Source: Neobacillus sp. CF12
Lineage (GTDB): Bacteria; Bacillota; Bacilli; Bacillales; Cytobacillaceae
DNA length: 64,000 nt
Direction: 5' to 3'
NCBI RefSeq assembly: GCF_030348765.1
Contig: NZ_JAUCEU010000007.1
Span: 4,561,501-4,625,500 of the forward strand
Of the stretch, positions 8,901-17,256 are shown in pieces; position 1 is the stretch's first letter; each line of letters starts with the position of its first letter. The position numbers were made by a program, and so were the translations under genes. The notes beneath the pieces were generated by a model. The model was not told where the DNA came from. It did no database searches and saw only the letters and a list, made by a program, of their open reading frames with translations.

Positions 8901-9383
8901 TCATTCTTTGGTAAAATACTTAACCATTGTAATAAACGCTGCGGATTCTCTATTAAACTCCATTTTCTTAACAAAGCCAAGTTTTGTATAAAGGTGGATC
9001 GCTCGTTGATTAAAACTAGCAACGGTTAACCGTATCGCATCATTTTTATAGGAATCTTTCAAATAGGTTAGGATAAACGAGAAGAACTCAGATCCCAATC
9101 CTTGGCCGGTTAAGGTTGGATTCATTCCAATTCCTATATCAGTTAGGTCTTCAGAATACGCACCTACTGTGTGGCCAAATGGTACTTGTGCAGCCTTTCC
9201 AATGCAAAAGAAACCAACCAAATCGTTATTTTGATTCAATACTGCATAATAGGGGTTTTCTAGTAATTCGTTTAGAGACTCAGAGCTTTCTTCATTGTTA
9301 TAAAAATCATAGGGTGCTTCGTATTTCCAGGTTAAAATTTGTCGTGCGTATTCCTCATCCATATTCCTTACAAATAACTTCAT
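8901..9383 (-). CDS. GNAT-family N-acetyltransferase
   Basis: The 160-residue protein is one GNAT domain. The acetyl-CoA binding loop appears as NPTLTGQGLGSEFF (Q/R-x-x-G-x-G/A motif, about 92-105), followed by VASFNQRAIHLYTKLGFVKK, the usual last helix and strand. It should transfer an acetyl group from acetyl-CoA to an amine; the substrate is unknown. AAAGGAG precedes the ATG. Upstream lies the terminator of the phosphoesterase gene, so the two are probably separate transcripts. Confidence 0.88.
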   Translation of the reverse strand: MKLFVRNMDEEYARQILTWKYEAPYDFYNNEESSESLNELLENPYYAVLNQNNDLVGFFCIGKAAQVPFGHTVGAYSEDLTDIGIGMNPTLTGQGLGSEFFSFILTYLKDSYKNDAIRLTVASFNQRAIHLYTKLGFVKKMEFNRESAAFITMVKYFTKE

Positions 9384-9413
9384 TTTTATGTACTCCTTTT
9401 TTGCATGGTCAGG

Positions 9414-9445
9414 GGAAAAACGCTGCCAGTATAGTCAGCAGCGAT
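9414..9445 (-). terminator. Terminator of the metallophosphoesterase gene
   Basis: On the minus strand CGCTGC...GGCAGCG forms the stem, and TTTTTCCCC follows. Confidence 0.7.
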
Positions 9446-9451
9446 TTCCTA

Positions 9452-10171
9452 CTAAATTTTTGCAGTCATAATGACTTTGCTCATCATGTCCGCGTTGGGA
9501 TACTTGACTTCATGGTAAAGTGCTACGACACTTTCGAGATTGTAACTTACTCTTCTAATGGAGGTTTTGATATGACCATCTTCAATTTCAATAAGTCCAT
9601 AAGAAGATTTTGTTAGTCCATCGAATGGCAAGCCAACACTGCCGATATTCATAATGATCTTGCCATTTAGGAAACGAATATAGGGCTTGTGAATATGTGC
9701 ATAAACATATATTTGTGCCTCATTTGCCTCCATTAAACTGGTTTCTATTTGTTGATCATCGGCGTTTGGCAGAACGATATCAAATAAACTTGTTGGGGTA
9801 GCATGGAATGCCGAAATTCCAACATTTTCGATGGAAAAGTTTAATTGCTCAGGCAGGCTTGCTAAATAATTGATGTCTGATGGTTCAAGTTGTGAGACAA
9901 TCCATTGACGTTCAAGGTTCATCAGTTCTAAGACCTTCTCAGGAACTTCACCCTCCTGGACCCCACGCACGACCCATTCATCCGCATTGCCCTTAATTAC
10001 TTCTGTATGTAAAGAACGGACTAGGTCAAGAGAACGTTTAGGCTCTGGTCCACGATAACAGATGTCGCCTAGCACATAGATTTTATCAATTCCTTGGTTT
10101 TCAATATCTTGGAGAACAGCTTCTAGAGCGATTGCATTCCCGTGAATATCAGAAATGAAAGCAATTTTCAT
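9452..10171 (-). CDS. Calcineurin-like metallophosphoesterase (YfcE/PrpE type)
   Basis: The 239-residue enzyme shows the metal-binding series of this superfamily: DIHGN (8-12), GDICYRGP (about 36), GNAD (about 62), a central HATP and the closing AHIHKP. These ligands hold two divalent ions for phosphoester hydrolysis. Family members act on nucleotides, phosphodiesters or phosphoproteins, and the substrate is not evident here. The start at 10171 follows AAGGAGG. Neighbours offer no pathway hint. Confidence 0.88.
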   Translation of the reverse strand: MKIAFISDIHGNAIALEAVLQDIENQGIDKIYVLGDICYRGPEPKRSLDLVRSLHTEVIKGNADEWVVRGVQEGEVPEKVLELMNLERQWIVSQLEPSDINYLASLPEQLNFSIENVGISAFHATPTSLFDIVLPNADDQQIETSLMEANEAQIYVYAHIHKPYIRFLNGKIIMNIGSVGLPFDGLTKSSYGLIEIEDGHIKTSIRRVSYNLESVVALYHEVKYPNADMMSKVIMTAKI

Positions 10172-10311
10172 AACACAACTACCTCCTTTTTAAAAAAATA
10201 GTACCATTAATTGTTTTTTAAATCGAATTTAGAGATATAAGAATTTTTAAAAAAACTTAGCTTATAGGAGCTGTCTGCTGTATAATCTTCTCTAATAATA
10301 TCAGAGGGGTT

Positions 10312-11217
10312 ATGACAATGAATTCTTATATAAAAGAACAAATAGAACTATTTCAACAAGAGAACCGTAATCGTGGACGCTTGCTCGTTAGCTGCCATGA
10401 TCAGCCTGGGATTGTTTCAGCAATCTCTCATTTTTTATTTTCCTATCAAGCCAATATCATCGAATCAAGTCAGTATTCGACCAATCCTGAAGGCGGAGAA
10501 TTCTTTATCCGGATTGAATTTGAATGCCCGGGACTAAAGGAGAAGGCTAAGGATATGGAGGAGCAGTTTGCAACGATTGCGGAGCAGTTTTCAATGGATT
10601 GGAAATTAAATCACGTTTATCATGTGAAAAAGGTTGCAATCTTTGTATCGAAGGAACTTCACTGTCTGTTAGAACTTCTTTGGGAATGGCAAAGCGGTGA
10701 TTTAATGGCTGATATAGCTGTTGTGATTAGTAATCATGAGGCAGCAAGGGATGCAGTAGAAGGCTTAAATATCCCATTTTATTATATTCCAGCAAATAAG
10801 GATATTCGTGCGGAGGTAGAAGCTAAGCAACTTCAGTTGTTAAAAGAGTATGAGATTGATTTAGTGGTCCTGGCCCGTTATATGCAAATATTGACTCCCG
10901 ACTTTGTTGCCGCCAATCCAAACAAAATCATTAATATTCACCATTCGTTTTTGCCGGCATTTATTGGGGCAAGACCATATGAGCGCGCGCATGCTCGCGG
11001 GGTAAAATTGATTGGAGCGACTTCGCATTATGTAACGAATGACCTTGATGAAGGACCAATTATTGAGCAAGACATTGCCCGCGTTGATCATCGAGATGAT
11101 GTGGACAACCTGAAAAAAATAGGTCGTAGAGTGGAAAGAAGTGTATTGGCTCGAGCGGTAAAATGGCATATTGAAGACCGGATAATTGTCCATCAAAACA
11201 AAACGATTGTTTTCTAA
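10312..11217 (+). CDS. purU: Formyltetrahydrofolate deformylase
   Basis: PurU hydrolyses 10-formyl-tetrahydrofolate to tetrahydrofolate and formate, balancing one-carbon units and feeding formate to purine synthesis. Residues 20-100 form an ACT domain (LLVSCHDQPGIVSAIS). The rest is a formyltransferase fold with NIHHSFLPAFIGARPYERA and LDEGPIIEQD; the aspartate there and the histidine in IHHS are the family's catalytic residues. Length 301 matches the family. The ATG follows AGAGGGG, and a TATAAT at 10281 may be its -10. The purine gene deoD lies 72 bp downstream on the same strand without an intervening terminator. Confidence 0.95.
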   Translation: MTMNSYIKEQIELFQQENRNRGRLLVSCHDQPGIVSAISHFLFSYQANIIESSQYSTNPEGGEFFIRIEFECPGLKEKAKDMEEQFATIAEQFSMDWKLNHVYHVKKVAIFVSKELHCLLELLWEWQSGDLMADIAVVISNHEAARDAVEGLNIPFYYIPANKDIRAEVEAKQLQLLKEYEIDLVVLARYMQILTPDFVAANPNKIINIHHSFLPAFIGARPYERAHARGVKLIGATSHYVTNDLDEGPIIEQDIARVDHRDDVDNLKKIGRRVERSVLARAVKWHIEDRIIVHQNKTIVF

Positions 11218-11289
11218 GCAGTATAGATGATGGTTTAAAAGCAATAATAATCCTAGCAGTTTATCTATAAAAGAAAAGGAGTAAAATAG

Positions 11290-11997
11290 ATGACGAAAGA
11301 AACTCCACATATTAAACCAAATGGAGCGGAGATTGCCGAGACAATTCTTCTGCCAGGTGACCCCTTACGAGCGAAGTTTATTGCCGATACGTATTTAACC
11401 GATGTGGTCCAATTCAATGAGGTTCGCGGTATGCTTGGATTTACGGGAACTTTTAATGGTAAACGGATTTCGGTGATGGGCACAGGAATGGGAACTCCTA
11501 GTATGAGTATTTATTCTTGGGAGCTTATTCATATATTTGGCGTTAAAAATTTGATTCGAATAGGTTCCGCGGGAGCTATTCAAGATCATCTAAACTTGTA
11601 TGATATTGTTTTTGTTATGGGTGCCGCAACAGATTCCAACTATCTCCACCAATACAATCTGCCAGGACATTATTCGATTACGGCGTCCTTTGAGTTATTG
11701 GAGAAGGCGAAGAAGGTGGCGGATGAAAAGGGGCAAAAAGTATTTGTCGGAAATGTCCTATCAAGTGATATTTTTTACAATGCAGACCCGACAGCACTGC
11801 AAAAGTGGAGTGAAATGGGGATACTTTGTGCGGAGATGGAATCGGCGGGTCTTTATGTGAATGCAGCCCATGCAGGAGTAAATGCACTATGTATCTTAAC
11901 CATCAGCGACCATATTTTTAGAAAAGAGCAAACCACACCTGAAGAAAGACAGACCTCGTTTACAAAAATGATGGAAATCGCTTTGGAACTTGCGTAA
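11290..11997 (+). CDS. deoD: Purine nucleoside phosphorylase
   Basis: This 235-residue trimeric-fold phosphorylase cleaves purine (deoxy)nucleosides to base and (deoxy)ribose-1-phosphate. The phosphate and base sites appear as LPGDPLRAKFIA, RIGSAGAI, EMESAGLY and TISDHI (the Asp that protonates the purine). Length and motifs match bacterial DeoD. AAAAGGAG lies ten bases before the ATG. It follows purU, so the pair may be cotranscribed in purine salvage. A long imperfect hairpin closes the unit. Confidence 0.96.
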   Translation: MTKETPHIKPNGAEIAETILLPGDPLRAKFIADTYLTDVVQFNEVRGMLGFTGTFNGKRISVMGTGMGTPSMSIYSWELIHIFGVKNLIRIGSAGAIQDHLNLYDIVFVMGAATDSNYLHQYNLPGHYSITASFELLEKAKKVADEKGQKVFVGNVLSSDIFYNADPTALQKWSEMGILCAEMESAGLYVNAAHAGVNALCILTISDHIFRKEQTTPEERQTSFTKMMEIALELA

Positions 11998-12005
11998 ATA
12001 AAAAG

Positions 12006-12060
12006 GGCTGACTCAAATGGTTGGAAATACACCAGCCATGAGAGTTAGCCTCTTTTCATT
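12006..12060. terminator. Bidirectional terminator between deoD and the sleB-like gene
   Basis: GGCTGACTCAAATGGTTGG pairs over nearly its whole length with CCAGCCATGAGAGTTAGCC through Watson-Crick and G-U pairs. It is flanked by A- and T-rich tracts on both sides, which suits two converging genes. Confidence 0.75.
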
Positions 12061-12775
12061 TACAAAATATATGTTTACCTATTTTCTTAATCTGGGGGCG
12101 GCTCCAAATCCAGCTGCTTGTGGCCGTATCAGGGTTAAAATAATAAATGGCATTACCGGTTGGATCCCATCCATTTACCGCATCGAGCACAGCTTTTTTT
12201 GCTGTTTCATTCGGTGTTAGGTTAATTTGTCCATCGGCAACAGCGGTGAAGGCTCCAGGCTCATAAATGACTCCAGCTACGGTATTTGGAAAGGAGGCGC
12301 TTTGAACGCGATTCAATATGACTGCAGCCACCGCGACTTGACCGATATAGGGTTCACCACGTGATTCTCCGTAAACTGCATTTGCCATCAACTGGATATC
12401 GTTTTGACTATAGCCATTTGGAACGTTGGCAGTCGTACTACTCCCGTTGCCCTTCTTTTCATACTTTGTTGCTTTAACAAGCATTGCCTTCGTTTGTGCA
12501 CCAACTTTCCCATCGACGGGAAGACCAAACTTATCTTGAAAATTCCGAACGGCCCAGTATGTATTCCACCCAAACACACCGTCAACCTTACTCTTATAAA
12601 AGCCATTGTACGCAAGACGGGATTGCAGTTCAATCACATCCTCCCCAGAGGATCCTTGTTGGAGTACTTGGTTGGAAAATGCTTGAATTTCTTTACTCTG
12701 ATCGCTATTGGCTAAAGATGTTACAGTTAGAAAAATCATTATCAGCAGAATCTTAAAGAACTTTTTCCTCTGCAC
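12056..12775 (-). CDS. sleB: SleB-type spore cortex-lytic enzyme
   Basis: The 239-residue protein has a signal peptide (about 1-24), a peptidoglycan-binding domain of the PG_binding_1 type (about 38-98: GEDVIELQSRLAYNGFY) and a C-terminal Hydrolase_2/SleB catalytic domain. The glutamate of VYGESRGEPYIGQVAVAAVILNR is the lytic transglycosylase acid. Such enzymes sit in the spore cortex and degrade muramic-delta-lactam peptidoglycan during germination. The usual downstream partner ypeB is absent, so this is likely a paralogue rather than the canonical sleB-ypeB locus. The GTG start follows AGGAGG. Confidence 0.88.
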   Translation of the reverse strand: MQRKKFFKILLIMIFLTVTSLANSDQSKEIQAFSNQVLQQGSSGEDVIELQSRLAYNGFYKSKVDGVFGWNTYWAVRNFQDKFGLPVDGKVGAQTKAMLVKATKYEKKGNGSSTTANVPNGYSQNDIQLMANAVYGESRGEPYIGQVAVAAVILNRVQSASFPNTVAGVIYEPGAFTAVADGQINLTPNETAKKAVLDAVNGWDPTGNAIYYFNPDTATSSWIWSRPQIKKIGKHIFCK

Positions 12776-12910
12776 AGGTTCAACCTCCTAACGATTTAAA
12801 AAGACGTATAATACTATCCTTTCATATTTTTTACAATTTTATGTAACAAATGAATGGAGTAAAGGTTCATACTGCTAAAAATGAGGAATCTAATGCCCAT
12901 TCATAAAGGG

Positions 12911-13114
12911 GATGAAGGACAAATCTCGGCAAGGAAGCCAGGGGTTTGTCTTTCATAAGGAGGATGAAGGACAAATCTCTGTAAGGAAGCTAGAGATTTG
13001 TCTTTCATAAGTGTGATGAAGGACTAATCTTGGTAAGGAAGCTAGAGATTAGTCTTTCATAAGGGTTATGAAGGACTAATCTCCCAAAGGAAACAAGAGA
13101 TTATTCTTTCATAA
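12911..13114. repeat. Four-unit 52-bp tandem hairpin array
   Basis: Four 48-bp units begin at 12911, 12963, 13015 and 13067, an exact 52-bp period with variable 4-bp linkers. Each unit is a hairpin: ATGAAGGACAAATCTC on the left, GAGATTTGTCTTTCAT on the right, and a loop around AAGGAAGC. The arms covary: units 1-2 have GACAAATC with GATTTGTC or GGTTTGTC, unit 3 has GACTAATC with GATTAGTC. A degenerate fifth end (CATTCATAA) sits at about 12898-12906. The array is outside any ORF, between the 5' end of the sleB-like gene and the 3' end of the protease gene. I do not recognise it. Confidence 0.85.
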
Positions 13115-13145
13115 ATCCACGAAGCATATATCCTAATAAAGAAAC

Positions 13146-13184
13146 AAAAAATGTCCCCAACAGGTGTATGGGGACATTTTTTAA
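13146..13184. terminator. Terminator downstream of the S8 protease gene
   Basis: AATGTCCCC and GGGGACATT form a stem flanked by A-tract and T-tract, so it can work on both strands. Confidence 0.8.
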
Positions 13185-13276
13185 TTTTGATCTTTATTAA
13201 AATGTTGCGGAAGAAACTTTGATAGCCGACTTTTTCCCTCCGCGTGTCAAACGATCGTTTATTTCTGTTTGCTACA

Positions 13277-16200
13277 TTATCTCAGTCCATATGCTTTTAT
13301 TATCTCTTGAGTAATTTTGCTGCCTGCATCATCCCAGGCACTTGCACGTAGCGAGACATTACTTCCAGCTTTGTTTGGATGTTTAATTGTTGCCGTCCAG
13401 CCATTGCCGTCTGCAGCAAGATCTACCTTTTCCCAAGTCTTGCCTTCGTCAAAGGAGACTTCTAATTCAGCACCTTCCACTACTCCGTTTCCTGGGGCAC
13501 CCGGAATTTGATGCACGGACAAGCCAAGCTGAGTTGATTTACCCGCAATTGCATCTCCGTTCATGTCAGTATCAATTTTATAATCCAGTGATAGAAGCGG
13601 CAGTGCAGAGCGGAATTCTTCTTCTTTTTTAGACCAAAATTCCCACTCGGTATGGGTACGGACGGATGTATCCCAGCGTTCTGGATTACGAGAAGCGTCC
13701 GTTACGATTCGATACTTCGTGTTTTCCTCTGGCTGCTCTACAAAAGAGTAGATTGCCTGTCCATTGGCTTTTCTCACGAGCGTATCTCCTCGATAAAACT
13801 CGATCGTTTGCTCTCCAGGATAATTCATGTCTGCTCCTGTGTGTCCATTACCTGAATCCGCCCACGCAGGAAGATTAATGATAAAGTAGTTGCGGTCACG
13901 GTAAGGTGCCCAGAATCCATCGCCAAGACGAGGACGGACAACTGGTGAAAACCATTCTTCCGCAAACTTTTGACCAGGCTTGTAACTCACTTTTGGCTGA
14001 CGTACTTCCCATTGTGCGTCATACACACCAGCCTGATGGTACCAGGATGTGCCTTCTTGAGCAGATACCCATTCGGTACGTACAGAAGGGAGTGATAGTT
14101 GGAACATGAAGCCAGTTCCTGCAAAACTGTGAGGCAGAAGATCGTAGCGGAACTCCATACCTGGTGCCTTACGATCTGATTTATATTCTGTATCGATTTT
14201 TACAAGATCCTTCGTTTGTGGTGCATAGGTTAAATCGTTTGGTATTGCTCCATGATGCATATCTACAAGGTCATAAATGAATTCACTGTCAGGAGTACCC
14301 TTGACGTTTAATTTCAATTTTCCGGACTTTGCTGCGTCCACGAGCTTTTTACCCTCTGTACCGCTTACGCCAGCTACAGCTAGTGGAGTATCTGAAAGTG
14401 AGAAATCAGGATTTTCAATACCAACCCATTCGCTAAGCTCTTGCGGTTTATCGTTTACCGTAATCAAAAGTTTTGCCCCAGCCTCCAATGCTGCAGCGGA
14501 ACGGTTTTGACCTGAAACTTCATCACTGCGCTCCACCACAACGGCTTTTCCTTTCACATCAAGACCAGCATAATCTTCCGGAGCACCTTTCCCTGCATAG
14601 ACTGCAGCTAAATTGTGTACACCTTTTAGAAGGGTACTGCCTGCCTGAGGGATATCATCCAGCTCTATGCCTTGGAAGTTGATTGTAAGCATTGGTTCAG
14701 CCAGGCGCCAGCGTGTAGCCAGGGTGAATTCACCTTTTTCTACTTCTTTTGTAGGCTGTGCGTACATTTTATCCACCCATACCGGCATAACGTAGATATC
14801 ATTCATACTAGATCCGCCGGTATTGCGGTAATATTCCAATTTTCGATAATTTGCTTCTGTTTTATTTGGAACGTTTACATGAATTTCTTCTGCCTTACGA
14901 GCATCCAGTTCAACAGTTTGCGGACCGCTCAGGTTAATTTCTGGATCACCAACCAGTGCAACACCCCTGTGGTCTGTATCTGTATCAACATCCATCATAC
15001 TCAGAACCGAATAGGTGCCAGGCACCAATCTTAGTTCTCTCGTGCCGTCCACAGCGTAAAACTCTGGAACGCCGCTCGGACCAACAAGATTGAAGTAGGC
15101 AAGGGCAGGTTGTCCGTTACGGTCCGTTGCGTTGATGGTAAGAGAATATTTCTCTTCTTCCTTTACCATGGCTAAAGCAGTATGGACAACAGTATCCCCA
15201 TTCAAAGCGGCTGAAATGTGACCCTGATAACGAGTGCCAAGAGCGGCAAGCTGAGGATCTACTGTCACTTTTACTTCAGCGGTGCTATTAGGAGCCACAG
15301 TCACTTTGTCTGTTGAAAGTGTTATCAATCCTGAAGGCGCTGTAGAACCATTGCCGTCAGAAAAGGAAGCAATGAGATCCAGTGTCACTTCCTGGTCACC
15401 GTCATTGATGTACGTAATGTTTTTCTCTACAGGACTGTCACCTTCATGCGGCCAGTCAAAGAATCCAAAATCGAGTGAACCTGTCGCACGTACCGAACCA
15501 AAGGCAGCAGAAGCAACGTCGAGACGTCCCGTTCCACCCTCAAATGGTTTAATATGATCGAGTTTCTTAGTCGTACTCATGAGTGCATCTTTCAGCTGTA
15601 CGCCTGTCCAATCCGGATGACGCTGTGAGAGAATAGCGGCTGCTCCAGCAACGTGTGGGGTAGCCATTGAAGTACCGTCCATTGTCATATAAGAGCCGCT
15701 GCCATTACTGAATTGAGAGCGGGCAGCTAGAATTCCTACACCAGGTGCGGTAAGGTCAGGCTTTAATCCCGAAACTCCATTTTGTGGTCCTTTAGAGGAG
15801 AACCAGGCAAGATTATCAGACTTGTCAACAGCACCTACTGTAAGGGCAGAATCTGCAGATCCTGGGGAATTAATTCCTTCCATACCCGTATTACCTGCAG
15901 CAATGACAAACAGAGCACCTGTCTCTGCAGTTAAGTTATTAACGGCTTGAGCCATTGGGTCGGTTCCATCGCTTGGCTCGTTGCTGCCTATACTCATATT
16001 TACAATTTTGGCATTTTGAGCAGCCCATTCCATCCCATCGATAATCCAAGAATCTTGGCCAAATCCTTCATTGCTAAGGACTTTTCCGACGAGCAGGTCT
16101 GCACCTGGAGCGACCCCTTTATTCTTTCCTTCTGAGGCAGCGCCTGTTCCAAGTACCGTTGAAGCTACATGGGTACCGTGCGCATGATAGTCACGAACAT

Positions 16201-17011
16201 CTTCATTTGGAACGAAGCTCTTTGAATCAACTAGTTGACTTGCGATGTCCGGATGTTCTGCATCGATTCCTGTATCAAGTACGGCTACTTTTACGCCACT
16301 ACCGTCGTAACCGGAATCCCAAGCGGTTGGAGCTCCAACCTGTGGGACACTCTGTTCAAGTGTGGCTTCCACACGACCATCAAGCCAGATTTTCTCAATT
16401 CCAGGAGCTAATATGGATTTTGAGGTTTTTGCAGTCTGCTGCTTCTGCGTAATGTCCTGCCAAAACTTTTTTGTGTCCTTTTTTTCTGTCGAAAGTGCCA
16501 AACCATTAATACTTTCAAGTACATGTGTCTTCTTAGAACCTTTTGGTGTTGGTAATGCACCTGAACGAGTTTTTGATTCAGAATATTGTACGATAACAGG
16601 TAACGTCTTTTGAGAGGCATCGTCATACCCATCTTTAATGAGTGCAGTAACATTAAATAAGTCCTGATCTAAAAAACCGGAAGCTAAATAAGGCATTGCT
16701 TGGTCTGGAATGACATATGTATCTTTGTCCACTGTCAAAATCCTTGCACCACCGCCAGCAGCGGCAGGTTCCACGTTAATCACACTTTTTCCATCTGCAA
16801 GCTCTGTCACTGTTACAACATCACCAGTAAGGAGCGTAATGACATGCTTTCCTATACTTGCTTTTGCATTTACACCTTCCAGATTCGTGACGGCAGCTTT
16901 GTCACCATTTGCGTTGCTCGGATCATCCGCAAACGCTTGAAGGGATGGGATTGCTAGAAGAGCAGTCGTCATCATTACGGAAAAATACTTTTTATACTTT
17001 GTATTGCCCAT
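13277..17011 (-). CDS. Secreted subtilisin-family (S8) serine protease with PA insert
   Basis: The precursor has 1244 residues. After a signal peptide ending near AFADD come a propeptide and a subtilisin domain with the complete triad: Asp in VLDTGID (about 246), His in HGTHVA (278) and Ser in GTSMATPH (448); the oxyanion Asn lies in AAGNTG. A beta-sandwich region follows, then a PA-like segment (about 790-900) and a long Ig/jelly-roll tail without a wall anchor. This layout resembles large actinobacterial S8 peptidases more than Bacillus subtilisins. The ATG at 17011 is preferred over one nine bases upstream because GGGAG is ten bases from it and only one from the other. It lies downstream of the RNPP-like regulator and peptide gene. 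Confidence 0.9.
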   Translation of the reverse strand: MGNTKYKKYFSVMMTTALLAIPSLQAFADDPSNANGDKAAVTNLEGVNAKASIGKHVITLLTGDVVTVTELADGKSVINVEPAAAGGGARILTVDKDTYVIPDQAMPYLASGFLDQDLFNVTALIKDGYDDASQKTLPVIVQYSESKTRSGALPTPKGSKKTHVLESINGLALSTEKKDTKKFWQDITQKQQTAKTSKSILAPGIEKIWLDGRVEATLEQSVPQVGAPTAWDSGYDGSGVKVAVLDTGIDAEHPDIASQLVDSKSFVPNEDVRDYHAHGTHVASTVLGTGAASEGKNKGVAPGADLLVGKVLSNEGFGQDSWIIDGMEWAAQNAKIVNMSIGSNEPSDGTDPMAQAVNNLTAETGALFVIAAGNTGMEGINSPGSADSALTVGAVDKSDNLAWFSSKGPQNGVSGLKPDLTAPGVGILAARSQFSNGSGSYMTMDGTSMATPHVAGAAAILSQRHPDWTGVQLKDALMSTTKKLDHIKPFEGGTGRLDVASAAFGSVRATGSLDFGFFDWPHEGDSPVEKNITYINDGDQEVTLDLIASFSDGNGSTAPSGLITLSTDKVTVAPNSTAEVKVTVDPQLAALGTRYQGHISAALNGDTVVHTALAMVKEEEKYSLTINATDRNGQPALAYFNLVGPSGVPEFYAVDGTRELRLVPGTYSVLSMMDVDTDTDHRGVALVGDPEINLSGPQTVELDARKAEEIHVNVPNKTEANYRKLEYYRNTGGSSMNDIYVMPVWVDKMYAQPTKEVEKGEFTLATRWRLAEPMLTINFQGIELDDIPQAGSTLLKGVHNLAAVYAGKGAPEDYAGLDVKGKAVVVERSDEVSGQNRSAAALEAGAKLLITVNDKPQELSEWVGIENPDFSLSDTPLAVAGVSGTEGKKLVDAAKSGKLKLNVKGTPDSEFIYDLVDMHHGAIPNDLTYAPQTKDLVKIDTEYKSDRKAPGMEFRYDLLPHSFAGTGFMFQLSLPSVRTEWVSAQEGTSWYHQAGVYDAQWEVRQPKVSYKPGQKFAEEWFSPVVRPRLGDGFWAPYRDRNYFIINLPAWADSGNGHTGADMNYPGEQTIEFYRGDTLVRKANGQAIYSFVEQPEENTKYRIVTDASRNPERWDTSVRTHTEWEFWSKKEEEFRSALPLLSLDYKIDTDMNGDAIAGKSTQLGLSVHQIPGAPGNGVVEGAELEVSFDEGKTWEKVDLAADGNGWTATIKHPNKAGSNVSLRASAWDDAGSKITQEIIKAYGLR

Positions 17012-17088
17012 TATACACATTCTCCCTTTCTATAAAAAAATGATTCTTGTAATCACTTTTAACTATAGACGGTATTAAATAGACTGTT

Positions 17089-17200
17089 AATTGGGACAAT
17101 TTCCGGCGAAAACTGGCTTCAATAAAAGGTTTTTTTATAGTGTAGGGGGGCTTTTATTAATAAATGATGGTATTTCTTTTCTAGTAATTTGGGACAATTT
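17089..17200. promoter_or_regulatory. Direct repeat pair upstream of the S8 protease gene
   Basis: The 12-mer TTGGGACAATTT occurs at 17091-17102 and again at 17189-17200; a shorter GGGACAAT lies at 17218-17225. The first copy is centred in a palindrome, AATTG-GGA-CAATT (17089-17101), about 80 bp before the protease start. Two copies lie inside the small peptide ORF. They may be regulator binding sites; this is inference. Confidence 0.4.
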
Positions 17201-17233
17201 AGTGATTACGACAAAAAGGGACAATAACTGCAA
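17135..17233 (-). CDS. Candidate signalling pro-peptide, 32 codons
   Basis: A TTG-initiated ORF begins 23 bp after the regulator stop codon. AAAAGGGAG lies six bases before the start. The product is hydrophobic at its start (MQLLSLFVVITK), basic-polar in the middle (ITRKE) and ends INKSPPTL. A short exported precursor directly downstream of an HTH/TPR regulator is the arrangement of nprR-nprX, plcR-papR and rap-phr pairs. The hydrophobic stretch is shorter than a classical signal peptide, so export could follow an SHP-like route. Assignment rests on position and ribosome binding site, not on sequence similarity. Confidence 0.5.
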   Translation of the reverse strand: MQLLSLFVVITKLSQITRKEIPSFINKSPPTL

Positions 17234-17256
17234 GTTATTCTCCCTTTTATCCTTGA

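Noticed and set aside
9116..9616. 166-residue ORF spanning two minus-strand genes
   Set aside because: Opposite coding strand and crossing a terminator; codon pattern not gene-like.
12056..12775. A sleB-ypeB bicistron
   Set aside because: No ypeB-like gene lies downstream; the next gene converges from the other side.
12911..13114. CRISPR-like array
   Set aside because: The units are themselves near-identical hairpins with 4-bp linkers; there are no unique spacers of 30-40 bp and no cas genes.
14672..15034. 120-residue ORF antisense to the S8 protease
   Set aside because: One of many shadow frames opposite this GC-richer gene; no supporting start signal.
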